A model generated the notes under the pieces. It ran no database searches, was not told the DNA's origin, and saw only the letters and a program-made list of their open reading frames with translations. Shown here piece after piece: positions 29,298-39,232 of a DNA stretch of 64,000 nucleotides (the first letter of the stretch is position 1; each line of letters opens with the position of its first letter). Made by a program: the position numbers and the translations under genes. Source of the stretch: Styela clava (lineage: Eukaryota > Chordata > Ascidiacea > Stolidobranchia > Styelidae); NCBI RefSeq assembly GCF_964204865.1, contig NC_135263.1:6822501-6886500 (forward strand). Reading direction: 5' to 3'.

Positions 29298-30155
29298 CCC
29301 AATAACCACCGTAATGGGAGCACCCTAGCGCTAAGGGTGAATCTATGCTCGTTTCTGACGTCACAAGTGTGAGAAAATGAAGTTCCGCAACTGACAACTC
29401 TATTGGTCGAATAAAAAAAACAGAATGTACTCGCGTACCACAGGTTGGGAATCACTGGGCCACGTGAACAGCCACACGGCGGTAAGGAGTCGCATATAAC
29501 TAACTATACCATGCTCATTAGAATTCTCAAGGCTTCTCCAGTTAATGGAATACCGAAATGAAAGACGGCTTGTACGAAGTGGAGTTTTTTTTTGCGGAGG
29601 GTAGCGATGTTGGATTTTCAATTTTTGACTTAGTTGATAAGAAAATTGGGAATTTTCTAGCGATCGGCGCGTTTTTTCGATGTTGCCATGGAAACGAATT
29701 TTTAAATCTGGACTTTCGATGAAATGAACATCACCAGGGCAACCCACGTGAGCAATTTCGTATATATAGGCTCAGCTGTTTGGGCGCTACAGCTTCGACT
29801 TACTGACTGAGGATAACAAGGGTCTCATAGAGCAGAGATCCAACAGAACGACTGATAATGTCTCCTGAAGTGGAGATCCAATATTATATGCAAATGAGCT
29901 ATCTTATAAAGATCACTTGATTGCCAAATGTTTTTAATAAATTTAAACATGGCCAGCGATTGGCTATGACATGAAAATAAAAGGCCATTGGTACAAACAT
30001 TAAATAAATACTACAGAAACCACATGTGTTTAATTCAGTCATAGGTACACCACATCTATTGGCCAGGTCATTTTACTGATGTTGATAAGACTTGCTAAAA
30101 TATCATAAGTGTCATCACAGTGTTGACAGCTTTTACATTTTTTACAAAGAAACAA
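29298..30155. other. Intergenic; hAT end, possible SINE scrap and TATA-like site
   Basis: Near 29436-29460 the words CCACAGGTTGGGAATCACTGGG look like a hAT end. From 29459 a short stretch resembling part of the SINE body (CACGTGAACAGCC, GGTAAGGAGTCGCATATAAC) follows. At 29760-29768 TATATATAGG is followed by a GC-richer 120 bases and, at about 29892, the octamer-type word ATGCAAATGAG. No reading frame of interest follows on either strand. Confidence 0.35.
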
Positions 30156-31076
30156 TCATAAAGTGTTTTCTGTCTTAGATTGATCCCGTAAAGCTCTTTG
30201 TCTTTCCATGGATTCTTTAAATTTTTTGTTCTTCATCATATCTTCACCATAGCTTGGCATATCTTTCATGAGCTGTTCCTCAACTTCCAAGTCATAATCA
30301 CTAGTAAATGCAAAATACAAAGCCAGAATTGTACCAACAGGAAGAAGAATACTTAAAGCTTTGCTAAACCAAATTCGACTTTTGCTCCATGACTTGCTTC
30401 GATTTGGATAAAGATTTTCCATCAAATCAACTTTCTTTGGGTGATTGGCACTTTGTGAAAACTTGAATTCCTTAGCATGCTCTGTTTCTGAGGTTCTATG
30501 TTGTGATGTCGAAAAGCTAATGGAAAATAATATCAAAGTTTTAAAATTCCAACGAAGTCTAAAAATCTCATCCCATCAAATACAGTTGCCTTCACCATGC
30601 CATCGGCAGTGCCAAAGTAACTGAATGTCCTTACCTGCCTTGGGGCAGCGATTGTAAGTGACGTTTGCAATAAAAAAGGATTCTCATACTTATCGTATTT
30701 CAGAGGCAAGAAAAGTCGTCTTGGTCATATAACGAACTACGGCCTCTCATCTGGTTATCAGTCCACGCCAGGGTATGTAAATAGTTTACTAGTTATCTCA
30801 GATGCATGGATTTGATGGAGGAAGCCTTAACTGCCCCCAATTATGTGAACCACCCTACGACAACGAGGAGCAATCCTCTTGCACATAATAATCAACCCTA
30901 CAGGATTTGACCTGTGCATGATAATCAGAGGTGCAATGGCAATCGTGTTCTTTTGGCGTGAAACGCCAACCGGTTAATGTTTAGTCATCCTATTTAAGAA
31001 AATTAACTTACCTCTTGAACTTATATGACTGCCTTTTTAAAGATGCAATGAACATTTGTCTGTGACTTGCCAACAT
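30156..31076 (-). CDS. UQCC3-like mitochondrial complex III assembly factor
   Basis: A two-exon gene. Exon 1 is 31012-31076 (ATG at 31076; donor GTAAGT), exon 2 is 30156-30516 (acceptor TTCCATTAG), and the intron is 495 bp. The joined protein is 141 residues. Residues 1-25 are rich in R, K and S without acids, as in mitochondrial targeting sequences. Residues about 74-94 (LSILLPVGTILALYFAF) form one membrane segment. The segment just after it, DLEVEEQLMKDMP, matches the conserved 'K-E-MP' region after the single transmembrane helix of UQCC3. The C-terminal 35 residues are charged. UQCC3 helps build the cytochrome bc1 complex in the inner membrane and is usually about 93 residues in vertebrates, so this is longer at the N end. 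The assignment rests on layout and a short motif and is tentative. A SINE copy sits in the intron. Confidence 0.6.
30705..30955 (-). mobile_element. Diverged SINE copy in the UQCC3-like gene intron
   Basis: It aligns with most of the SINE at 27952-28286 in the same orientation: shared blocks CGAACTACGGCCTCTC, GGAGGAAGCC, TATGTGAACCACCC and CGAGGAG. The tRNA-like head is worn, with the B box changed. It is an older member of the same family. Confidence 0.7.
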
Positions 31077-32438
31077 TATGTCAGATTATTTTATGATAAA
31101 AGTTCTAATACAAAACATGCAATGAAACAATAAAAGAAGTGAAAAACTACCAGATCACATGAAAATAAAACAACATAACATGGCAAGAAATAAAGATCAT
31201 AGTCTTATATAAACAGGATGAAAAACGCAGCGGTGACAAAAATTTCCTTACGAAAGAAAGAGATGATTGTTGTGGAGTGGAAGTATGGATTGCTAATTTC
31301 AACTGAATTGTGGAATTATCATTAACACCAGGGGTTGGAAATACATTGTATATTAATTTTCTATAATTTTATAATATTAATACATAATGAAATTGAGACA
31401 GTATGTCACTTATAATAATAAAAGTAATAAAACACAAAATTTGCCAAGTCTAATCAACAATATGTGCATCATCAGCCTTAATTTGTTTTTGAGAATTGAA
31501 AAATTCTTTCATAACATACCCATAAAAATGCATGATGTACTACAGGAATATTTAGAACATGGTTTATTTTTTTGGAAGTTTTTAACTAAAAATCATGCTT
31601 GAAACGGACCACTCTTTAAATATATGAGCATGGTGAGTTGAAATATAAAGTACAAATATTGGGCACCAATAATTGTATAGCAAGTCATAGTTAAATATTA
31701 TCATATTTATTGAAATAGTTCATCTTTATTACTATCCAAATCATTAATTTATTTGAGAAAGAAATAATGAAAGCTTTTCACTATTAAAGTGAGTTGAATG
31801 TTTGTCAAATTTGATGTACTGTGTGCCTGTAACTTCTAGTTTTATGGATTCAAAACTTCAATAAATAATGAACTCCAGGGGTGAATCAGAATGTTTACAA
31901 AGATATTTGGGTACAATATCCTAATTCTATTTAAGAGCTTTGAAATGATCATACTAAAAAAATTTGAAAGCATGTCCTAGAAATAAAATCTGTTATACTG
32001 AGGGACAGTCAATATCCAATTATCTACTCTTCTGAATGAATTCTCAAGTAATATATTTGAAGATGAAATATGGGATGTTTTCTAATTGGGTGATATTCAA
32101 CAAATAACACATAGAAGTAACTGTATTGCAGAAAAGTTAAGATAAAAAGCGATTGGATTTTATTTATAGTTTTCAGAAATTAAAATTTCAATTAATTTCT
32201 CAGACCTCAATTGCTCAAAACAAAACTATTTAAAATTACTCCTTAATGCTATTTAAATTGGGCACTTTAAAAATGCAGTGATAATAATAAAGAAATAAAG
32301 ACGAAATAGTATAGATAATATTTTCTTGAATGATTCTTCAAGAACCAAAAAATTCCTTTTGCAACGCAAAATAAGTAATGTAACAGAATATATATTTGAA
32401 TTGCAACTTAAGGAAAAATCATGAATAGCAAGAAACAT
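31077..32438. other. Intergenic, AT-rich
   Basis: About 1.36 kb lies between the starts and ends of two minus-strand genes. It includes the promoter region of the UQCC3-like gene (just above 31076) and the 3' flank of the PHF7-like gene. Reading frames here are short and unconvincing, and I recognise no repeat. Confidence 0.5.
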
Positions 32439-33641
32439 TTATTTTAAGCGTCTTAACTTGTAGCCAATGTCGTCAGAGTTAACACAATTTGATTTTTCTA
32501 GTGATTCATCCACAAGTTTCCTTTTTAATATTTTCCTTGATGAATTTTGTCGATTAGTATCAATTTCCTTCAAAGAGTCAATTTTACAATCATCAAGAAT
32601 CAATTGATTTGCATGAAAACCCATGGAAAGGAGTTTTTTGCGCACTCCGGACTGACCGTGAACCTCAACACAAATGTCACATACAAAAGGCGCATTAGCA
32701 TTTTTCAAAGTACTGCAAGCAACATGAGAGCCAGAACTTCCACAAAATAAACAGACAACAATTTCCCATAAAGTTTTTGAAGAGTGGTGTTTTCTGCCGT
32801 GCTTACATTGACATTCTGTGACATCACATTGGAAATGGTTTTCGAGTAAATCGCTAAACGCTTCAGGTGTTTCCCATAAAGCATCTCTATTGGGAATGTA
32901 AATCCCCATTCTAAACATTTCATTTGTGTATTCATCTTTGTTGTTACATGCTGGACATCTGAAAAAAAACAAGCCTGAAGACAAAGCCTGCTTTTGTACA
33001 CATTCATGATGGAAATAGGTTTCTTTGCAACAAGGTGACATCAATGAAATATTGTTATTTAACGAGTCAAAAATCTCAAAACACATGCAGCACGAAGCAT
33101 TTTTTATTTTGGAAGGTAAAAGTTGTGGTTGTGTTGGCCTGTGTTTCTTACAAAATGATTTAAAACCACCAAAATATTGGAATAGCATGTGCCGATCGCG
33201 TCCACAACTAAAATGAACCTTTGCTTTACAGTGAGCTATATTGCAACCAATGTTGGCACCGTGTTTAAAACAAAATGTGCATTTCAATTTTGCGCCACGC
33301 TTAAACTCATCAATAATGTCTTTAATATAAAAGCCATACAGAGACTTTGGAGATTGAGCTTTATCACAATCAGCATCCTTGCATCGTTGAACAAGACCAC
33401 TGGCAAGTAAGAGACAAAAATAATGAATCCATATTCCTGATCGTTTATGATGAACAAATGCTCCGAACTCATCTTCATCATCTTCTTTACTCCTACAGTA
33501 CAAGCAAACTTTGCCACGAAAAGATGCCAGAAAACCCTCCTGAAACTTTTTAGTATCCAACGTTATTCCCAATTTCTCCAACTTTGGCACAAAGGCTGGA
33601 ACGACATCCTGTTTCCGTATGCTCGTTTTAATCTTTGGCAT
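32439..33641 (-). CDS. PHF7/G2E3-like protein (ePHD, RING-like, third zinc module)
   Basis: A 400-residue protein in one uninterrupted exon. Residues 46-167 are an extended PHD module: CLYC at 46-49, HYFC near 73-76, the DCD and CTFC pairs at 91-93 and 121-124, CNIAHC at 133-138 and a closing FCKKH near 163-167. Residues 184-232 form a RING/PHD-like module (CCMC ... CC ... HHEC ... CPAC). Residues 272-324 form a third zinc module with the family hallmark LWEIVVCLFCGSSGSHVAC. This order is that of PHF7 and the N-terminal part of G2E3; there is no HECT domain, so PHF7-like fits better. In mammals PHF7 is a testis-enriched ubiquitin ligase acting on histone. The tail is basic (KILKRK, KLRRLK). 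The start at 33641 is the first Met of the frame and gives a basic MPKIKTSIRK end. The stop codon overlaps an AATAAA hexamer (32438-32443). Relatives have many introns, so a retrocopy is possible. Confidence 0.85.
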   Translation of the reverse strand: MPKIKTSIRKQDVVPAFVPKLEKLGITLDTKKFQEGFLASFRGKVCLYCRSKEDDEDEFGAFVHHKRSGIWIHYFCLLLASGLVQRCKDADCDKAQSPKSLYGFYIKDIIDEFKRGAKLKCTFCFKHGANIGCNIAHCKAKVHFSCGRDRHMLFQYFGGFKSFCKKHRPTQPQLLPSKIKNASCCMCFEIFDSLNNNISLMSPCCKETYFHHECVQKQALSSGLFFFRCPACNNKDEYTNEMFRMGIYIPNRDALWETPEAFSDLLENHFQCDVTECQCKHGRKHHSSKTLWEIVVCLFCGSSGSHVACSTLKNANAPFVCDICVEVHGQSGVRKKLLSMGFHANQLILDDCKIDSLKEIDTNRQNSSRKILKRKLVDESLEKSNCVNSDDIGYKLRRLK

Positions 33642-36640
33642 GTTCCAGTCAGATGTTAGTTTGGTCGTCGTTTCCTAGTCTATATTTACAGCAATGGCGC
33701 AGCTCTTTACAACAATAATTTATCAGAACGGATTTGTACTTATTTCAAATACAATTTAATACGGGTACACCTCTGTAACATTTTCTAGCATAGATAACCA
33801 GCAAAGTGAATAATAATTAATATTTGCTTTGGACAGAAATAAAAAAATAACATTTTTGTGTTGCGTCACCTTACGGATATAAATTCAACATACCGGTATA
33901 TTGTCCTTGGGGTCAATATTTCCCTTTCAGGAATACGAAACAAAAACACACTACGGTACATTTTCGCTTACCTAAATTTTCTAAACAAACTTTTCTACAC
34001 GTAAATATAATCTGATGCCCTGAATTCAAGAATAAATATCGAGGAGTTAGAAACTATATACAGTAGTTGGACTTCCACATTCAGTGGGCGAAACACAGAA
34101 CCCCCACTCACAGGTGAACTGGTAAGACGCGTTTTGCCATTCAATTCCCACTCCAGACTGTCCATATCAAATAACAAAAAAAAATGACTAAATACAGGTA
34201 AACCTGAGTATTTTTTTATAATCTGAAGTCATACTAAACAAATAAGATCGGAAGCATGAACAAAGTAACCTACTCGTATTCGACCGGAAACTAACAAGAA
34301 CACAGATACTCTTATCAGGCGACTAATTAGCAACACAAAAGATCAATCTAAGATGTCGAGCCTGCGTCTTTCTATTACTTATAAACCTTTACAATACAAG
34401 AGAAGAAATAGAACCAAATTAAATGATTGGTTGATTGAGAATCGACAGTAAGCGCGAGTTTGAGCTTGTATGTCAGTACATTTTAGGAAGCGCTGTTGTT
34501 GTTTTTTTATTATATATTTTGCAATGCTATCGTTCACCCGCTTTGGATGTAAGGAAATGCTTTACAAATATAACACTCTCCGTATCGTGATACAAGATTA
34601 GTAAATGCAAGCTAATACGGTGTAATTGACTATTGACGGAAGTATTTTAGAGCAGTGATTTTCAACCGGTGTTCAGCGAGAGACCTGCAGCCAGGTGTTC
34701 CGCGAAAAATTGCTTTTTGGAGTATTATGAAGTCATAACTGAAAATTAACCAGCCGATAAACGTATACAATTACACATGGCAGGGTTAAAATTAAAATTC
34801 TCTGGTGTACTTCTAGAAACTTTCTGGACTGAGGCCTTCGGGAAATTTCCAACTCTTGCTAGAAAGCGATTTTAATCTTGCTACCACTTTTCACTACTAA
34901 TATTTGCGAAATAATTTTTTTGAGCATGATCGACCAAGGCTGGACAAAATAATCGATTAGCGAATGGAAAATTAAAATATTCGAATGGCATTTTACTACT
35001 CGTATATCCGAAACCACGCGGCCTGTACCGATCTGCTTGGGCATGAAACTCGCGCGCCGGTAAATCAATCGCTTGGATTGCGCGAGAATTCACCCTCTGC
35101 GTTTGCTGTTATTTCGCAAAAAGAGCGCCGACAACATTTCGTAAATGTAGAAACGTCAATCCAAATAAGCTATTTAGATTTTAGAATAACGTTCTTGGAC
35201 TTTAAAGATGTTATTAACCATTCCATGCATGACCGGGATATAAAAATCATCACAAAGACGATTTTAATACATGGTGGAAACGGCAATTTTAGGTTGTCAG
35301 AAAATTCGAGGTATAATTATAAATAGCATCGATTTGAAAATAGTGAGTCAGAGTTTTGAAAATCTGGTATCCGGCGTGTGTTTTTAGTGACTTCAGAGAA
35401 TGTTTCAAAAATGTGAACATTATACTCGACCATGAATGGAGTCATCATTGATTAACTTTCGTTGCATTTTGAAGCTTTTCTTGCAGTAGTAATTAGGGCA
35501 TCAAAATCGTTAAGTGAAGTGTTAAATTTGCAAATTCCGTAAATAAAATTGTAAATTTTTCGGTGACAGTTTTAGCTATGATCGTGGTCGTGGTATTGTT
35601 TTGTTGAAAAAAAAATCGTTGAAACTTGAGGTGATTGATTCTAATCAGCGTCTTCCCTTCTACTAGACACAAAAGCACTTGGGCACAAAATTGTTTACAA
35701 TTTTTTTGGTATCAGGTCGCGTATGTAAAATATCGTTCAAGATGGGCTCTTTATCGTCGTCTTGCCTAACGGTCATGTAGAAATGCCCTTATTTCAGATT
35801 TTAAATCAACATTTAAGATTCACGCAAGCATAGCTTTGCACTGTGGGACTGGGACGTTCAATTTGCAAACGACGATAAGCTAGATAAAACCCGACGCAAA
35901 AGATGAAAAGTCAGAATAAAATTAATTTAAGCTTCGAAATCACTTCCTAATGTCATTAACATCTGTCGCCGATGTGAATGCATAGTTATATCAATAATAT
36001 GAAACTTTGATCTCCGCCGACCCACAAGAATCAATACTTGCGCACAGGAACAAAAGGTGGAAATATGAAACCGTACAGGGGACAAAAAAAAATCATCGAT
36101 TATGACGAAATTAACCAGTAAAAATCGCTTTATTGCCGATTTTCAATTTTTCTCCCAAACCGACCTCCGACGTTCTGGAATCTTGTCGAGTGTAAAAATA
36201 TATTCGTTGTTATTGGACTATTCGGTATTCGTTAGAAATATTCGAATTATTTGAGTTGAAAAAATATTTGACTTTACCCACCACTTTATTGGCAGCCATG
36301 AAAGTTAAAAAACGTGGGAAATTAAGAATCGTTGAGAAGTAGCTGCGTGTTTGTCTCTTTTCAAATTCCAGTCATAATCACATTTTTAAAACCCATCGAA
36401 ACAAGCCCAAACATGAGACTAAAATACTATTTCCATTTCTAGCTAATCATAGTATATATGCATGAGCAAACTCGCAAAAACATTTATTTGTACCATACGT
36501 TAGCTCTGGATCGGAATGTGTCACGTCTTTTCCAGCTAAAGTGGACAAGTTATATTATTATTCACGTTATATGAATTAGAATCTCTAATATATAACTTCG
36601 GTGCACAAGACAATAATGACAATGCTCGCAAATAACGACG
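33642..36640. other. Intergenic with hAT-type scraps
   Basis: This stretch holds the promoter side of the PHF7-like gene, then AT-rich sequence. A hAT-type end begins at 34653 (CAGTGATTTTCAACCGGTG, then GGTGTTCCGCG near 34696). A weak inverted pair lies around 34938 (GGCTGGACAAAATAATCG) and 36285 (inverse GGTGGGTAAAGTC), which may bound another degraded hAT-like element. No protein-coding region or RNA gene is supported. Confidence 0.45.
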
Positions 36641-36898
36641 ATGAAGTTTTGTCTGTCAACCCTCTTCATCACTGCACTCGCATTCAGTTGTGGTGACGAT
36701 ATAATCATTGTCTTTAAACGACCTAGAAATAAATTGCTTTCAAGAATTCGCCCCCCTACAAGAAAATCATTAATTTCACTCAATAACAGCTGTTGGTTTC
36801 TCCATCCCCAATCTTTAACTGTGGGATCTTTTGAAACTGCTGAACCTAGGATTAGAAAGTCATTTAGTTACTCTGGAAAGTTAAAACATCGTGGATGA
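36641..36898 (+). CDS. Candidate small secreted protein, unrecognised
   Basis: This 85-residue ORF begins MKFCLSTLFITALAFSCG, a good signal peptide (basic n-region, hydrophobic core, small residues at a likely cleavage site near 17-18). The mature part is basic, with KRPRNKLLSRIRPPTRK near residues 26-42, which includes a KR pair that could be a processing site. There are only two cysteines outside the core of the signal, so no disulfide-rich fold is evident. Upstream, TATATAAC lies near 36588. I recognise no family. Secretion is inferred from the N-terminus only. It may be the first exon of a longer gene or a chance frame. Confidence 0.3.
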   Translation: MKFCLSTLFITALAFSCGDDIIIVFKRPRNKLLSRIRPPTRKSLISLNNSCWFLHPQSLTVGSFETAEPRIRKSFSYSGKLKHRG

Positions 36899-37684
36899 CA
36901 GAACATTTTTGTGATCGAGTCATATTTTGCATTTTTTAATTCATACAATCATTTAATATTTCTGACTTCGAATAACCCGTAATGAAGATCAAGCTGATAC
37001 TTTCATTCATATTTATCAACTCGTAAACGTCCACAAGACAGGAAATTGTCACGAAGATATGTTTTAAGAATATACTATAGATTGCGTGCATTTGATTCTG
37101 TAGCATTTAGCTGCAAAGACATATTCTCATTTTATCGTTCCTTTCATTTGCTGTCTTGGTTGCGAATGTATCAATTTTTCAAAAACTTGATTAGAAGCAT
37201 AGTCATTAATTACGATCAATCTACCTTATAAATGAATTTTTTAATCAGAATAATTGCTATATCACGTTAAGGGCATAGCAAAAATAATTATTACATCACT
37301 ATTCAAATACAACTTTCACTATATGATTTTGAAGAGTGACTTTCTTCCCAAACACGCTCAGAGCTTTCATATGTTGAACCGTCCAACGATTGTATAGCAC
37401 CTTTAAAGAATTTTATGAAGGCAGTGAAAATCAGTAATTAAATTAGTTCTAGAATAAATAATGTTATTTTTTGGTCGAGGGATATTTAAACAACACGTTA
37501 TTGGGTTGTTCACTACCTATGAAACACAATTGATAAAAAAAAAGGATGCCTAAATAACCAAATACACGGTACCTATCTTTATTGCGTCATATTTCTCATA
37601 TCGACCCTTTTCATTATCATTCTGGACGTCTTCGTAAATCGTAATTTGTAAAGTAATCTTTGAATTTTGAGTTTGATGACGGGC
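36899..37684. other. Intergenic, no feature recognised
   Basis: AT-rich, with only short chance frames. No repeat pairing or motif is supported. Confidence 0.45.
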
Positions 37685-37692
37685 GTCACCAT

Positions 37693-39040
37693 CAGTGTTC
37701 CTTCTAAGAAAATTTCACACTGCGCAAATGTTGTTTTTACTCAGCTAGACTATTTTAAGGCTGAGCAGAATCCTAAATTATTTGCAAACTTTGTGAAATG
37801 TAGTAATAGTAGCTTATTATATTATCGGAATGTCCATGTTTGTTGTGTTAATTGCTGAATCAAGCGACAATCATCCAATGTACAATCTCGACATTTTTGT
37901 TGTTGAAAATATCATTGCTTCCATCAAAATCAGGGTATGAAATTTTGCTTGTCTCATGTCCCGCATGATATCTTCCCTGGTGACAAAGTCTATGCTTATC
38001 AAAAATTCAAAGCCGTAATTTTTGCTTCGCCATGGATGTGGCCATTTAGTGTATTTGGACATGCGACTATTTATTAATTTGCGGGACAATATTGACGAAT
38101 TCAGCTTAACACGTGATGGAACACTATCTATGTGAGTCTTTATTTCACTTGAAGGGGTTTTCAAAATTTCACTCTCTTCAGCGGTTGGTATTACGGTGAA
38201 AAAGTTCGAACAACCTCCTCTTGCTTCCACGTTTCGCTTCTGAGGTAATGCATGTAGATGTAATGCGTCTATGTGCTTATTGTGATTTAAATGACGTTTT
38301 AGATAGTCAACTTCTTATTCCCACCCATGATTTTACTTTTCCAAATCACTATCAGATGCCACTTCCCGACAAACTTTGTGGATTATCTTATTCCTTGACG
38401 TGAGAAAAGCAATAAATTTCGCAAAGTTTAGCAGTTTTTTAGCTCATGCATACCGGTATCACGATTGCAAATTAGTGTCAAACACTTCACTGTTGTATTT
38501 AGCCATTCCACTTTAAAATCAATTATTTATTTTTAGCTTTACATCCTTGAAGAGACATTTCACTCACACGACAGATAAAGAAAACTAGTATATTATTGGA
38601 TTTGGTTAATAAACCACTCATTCTAGTAATCTGCTGAATATGAAAACGCTTAAAACGTTTTTTAGCAATTTCTGGTGAAACATACTTACAACATCGCTAT
38701 ATAACATCGGTATCATTCAGTATGAGCTCATGGCCACGTGTGTACAAATCTCGAGATTACAGAGCGACAGCCGACAGTAAAAAACCAGCCCGCGCTGGCA
38801 TACAGAAATCAAGGTATTCGTGACAGGCACGTGTGTGACATCAAAATGACTAGTTGTCACCAAAATCCGCGTGTAACATAAAACGAGCATTCTAGTTGAG
38901 CGGTAATAAAAATGACATATGAAATATAAGCCACGCTTTGAAAACGAAATGTTGCAACTGCGCGAGTATGAGATTTTACTGCGCAAATGTTCTGGTGGTA
39001 ATGCGCAATTGTGCAGTTGCGCAGCTTAGAGGGAACCTTG
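37693..39040 (-). mobile_element. hAT element with perfect 8-bp duplication
   Basis: 1348 bp with ends CAGTGTTCCTTCTAAG and, inverted, CAAGGTTCCCTCTAAG. It is flanked on both sides by GTCACCAT (37685-37692 and 39041-39048). Repeated GCGCA words near both ends are typical subterminal sites. It carries a broken transposase reading on the minus strand. Confidence 0.88.
37871..38400 (-). pseudogene. hAT transposase remnant
   Basis: On the minus strand, the segment near 38240-38300 reads (across frames) like the end of a zinc-finger region, DYLKRHLNHNKHIDALHL. The 119-residue open stretch at 37871-38230 ends REDIMRDMRQAKFHTLILME then STTKMSRLYIG. That end resembles the start of the hAT catalytic region, where an acidic 'DEST' block is usual; here the acidic residues are lost. 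Stops upstream and the missing C-terminal half make it non-functional. Family placement rests on context (hAT ends and an 8-bp duplication) as much as on sequence. Confidence 0.5.
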
Positions 39041-39232
39041 GTCACCATCCATTCTTTAAAGCCTGTCGGATTCTATGATTTGTTTGGTTACATTAGAAAT
39101 TTATTTACATAAGCATGAGCAAATTTATTCGCGTAAATAACACAGAAACCTTCAATTGATGTTGACTCTTTATTCATGCTTTCTCTAATAAATGTGAAAT
39201 CTTCATAATCTGTCCTGAAATGTAATTTAGAC

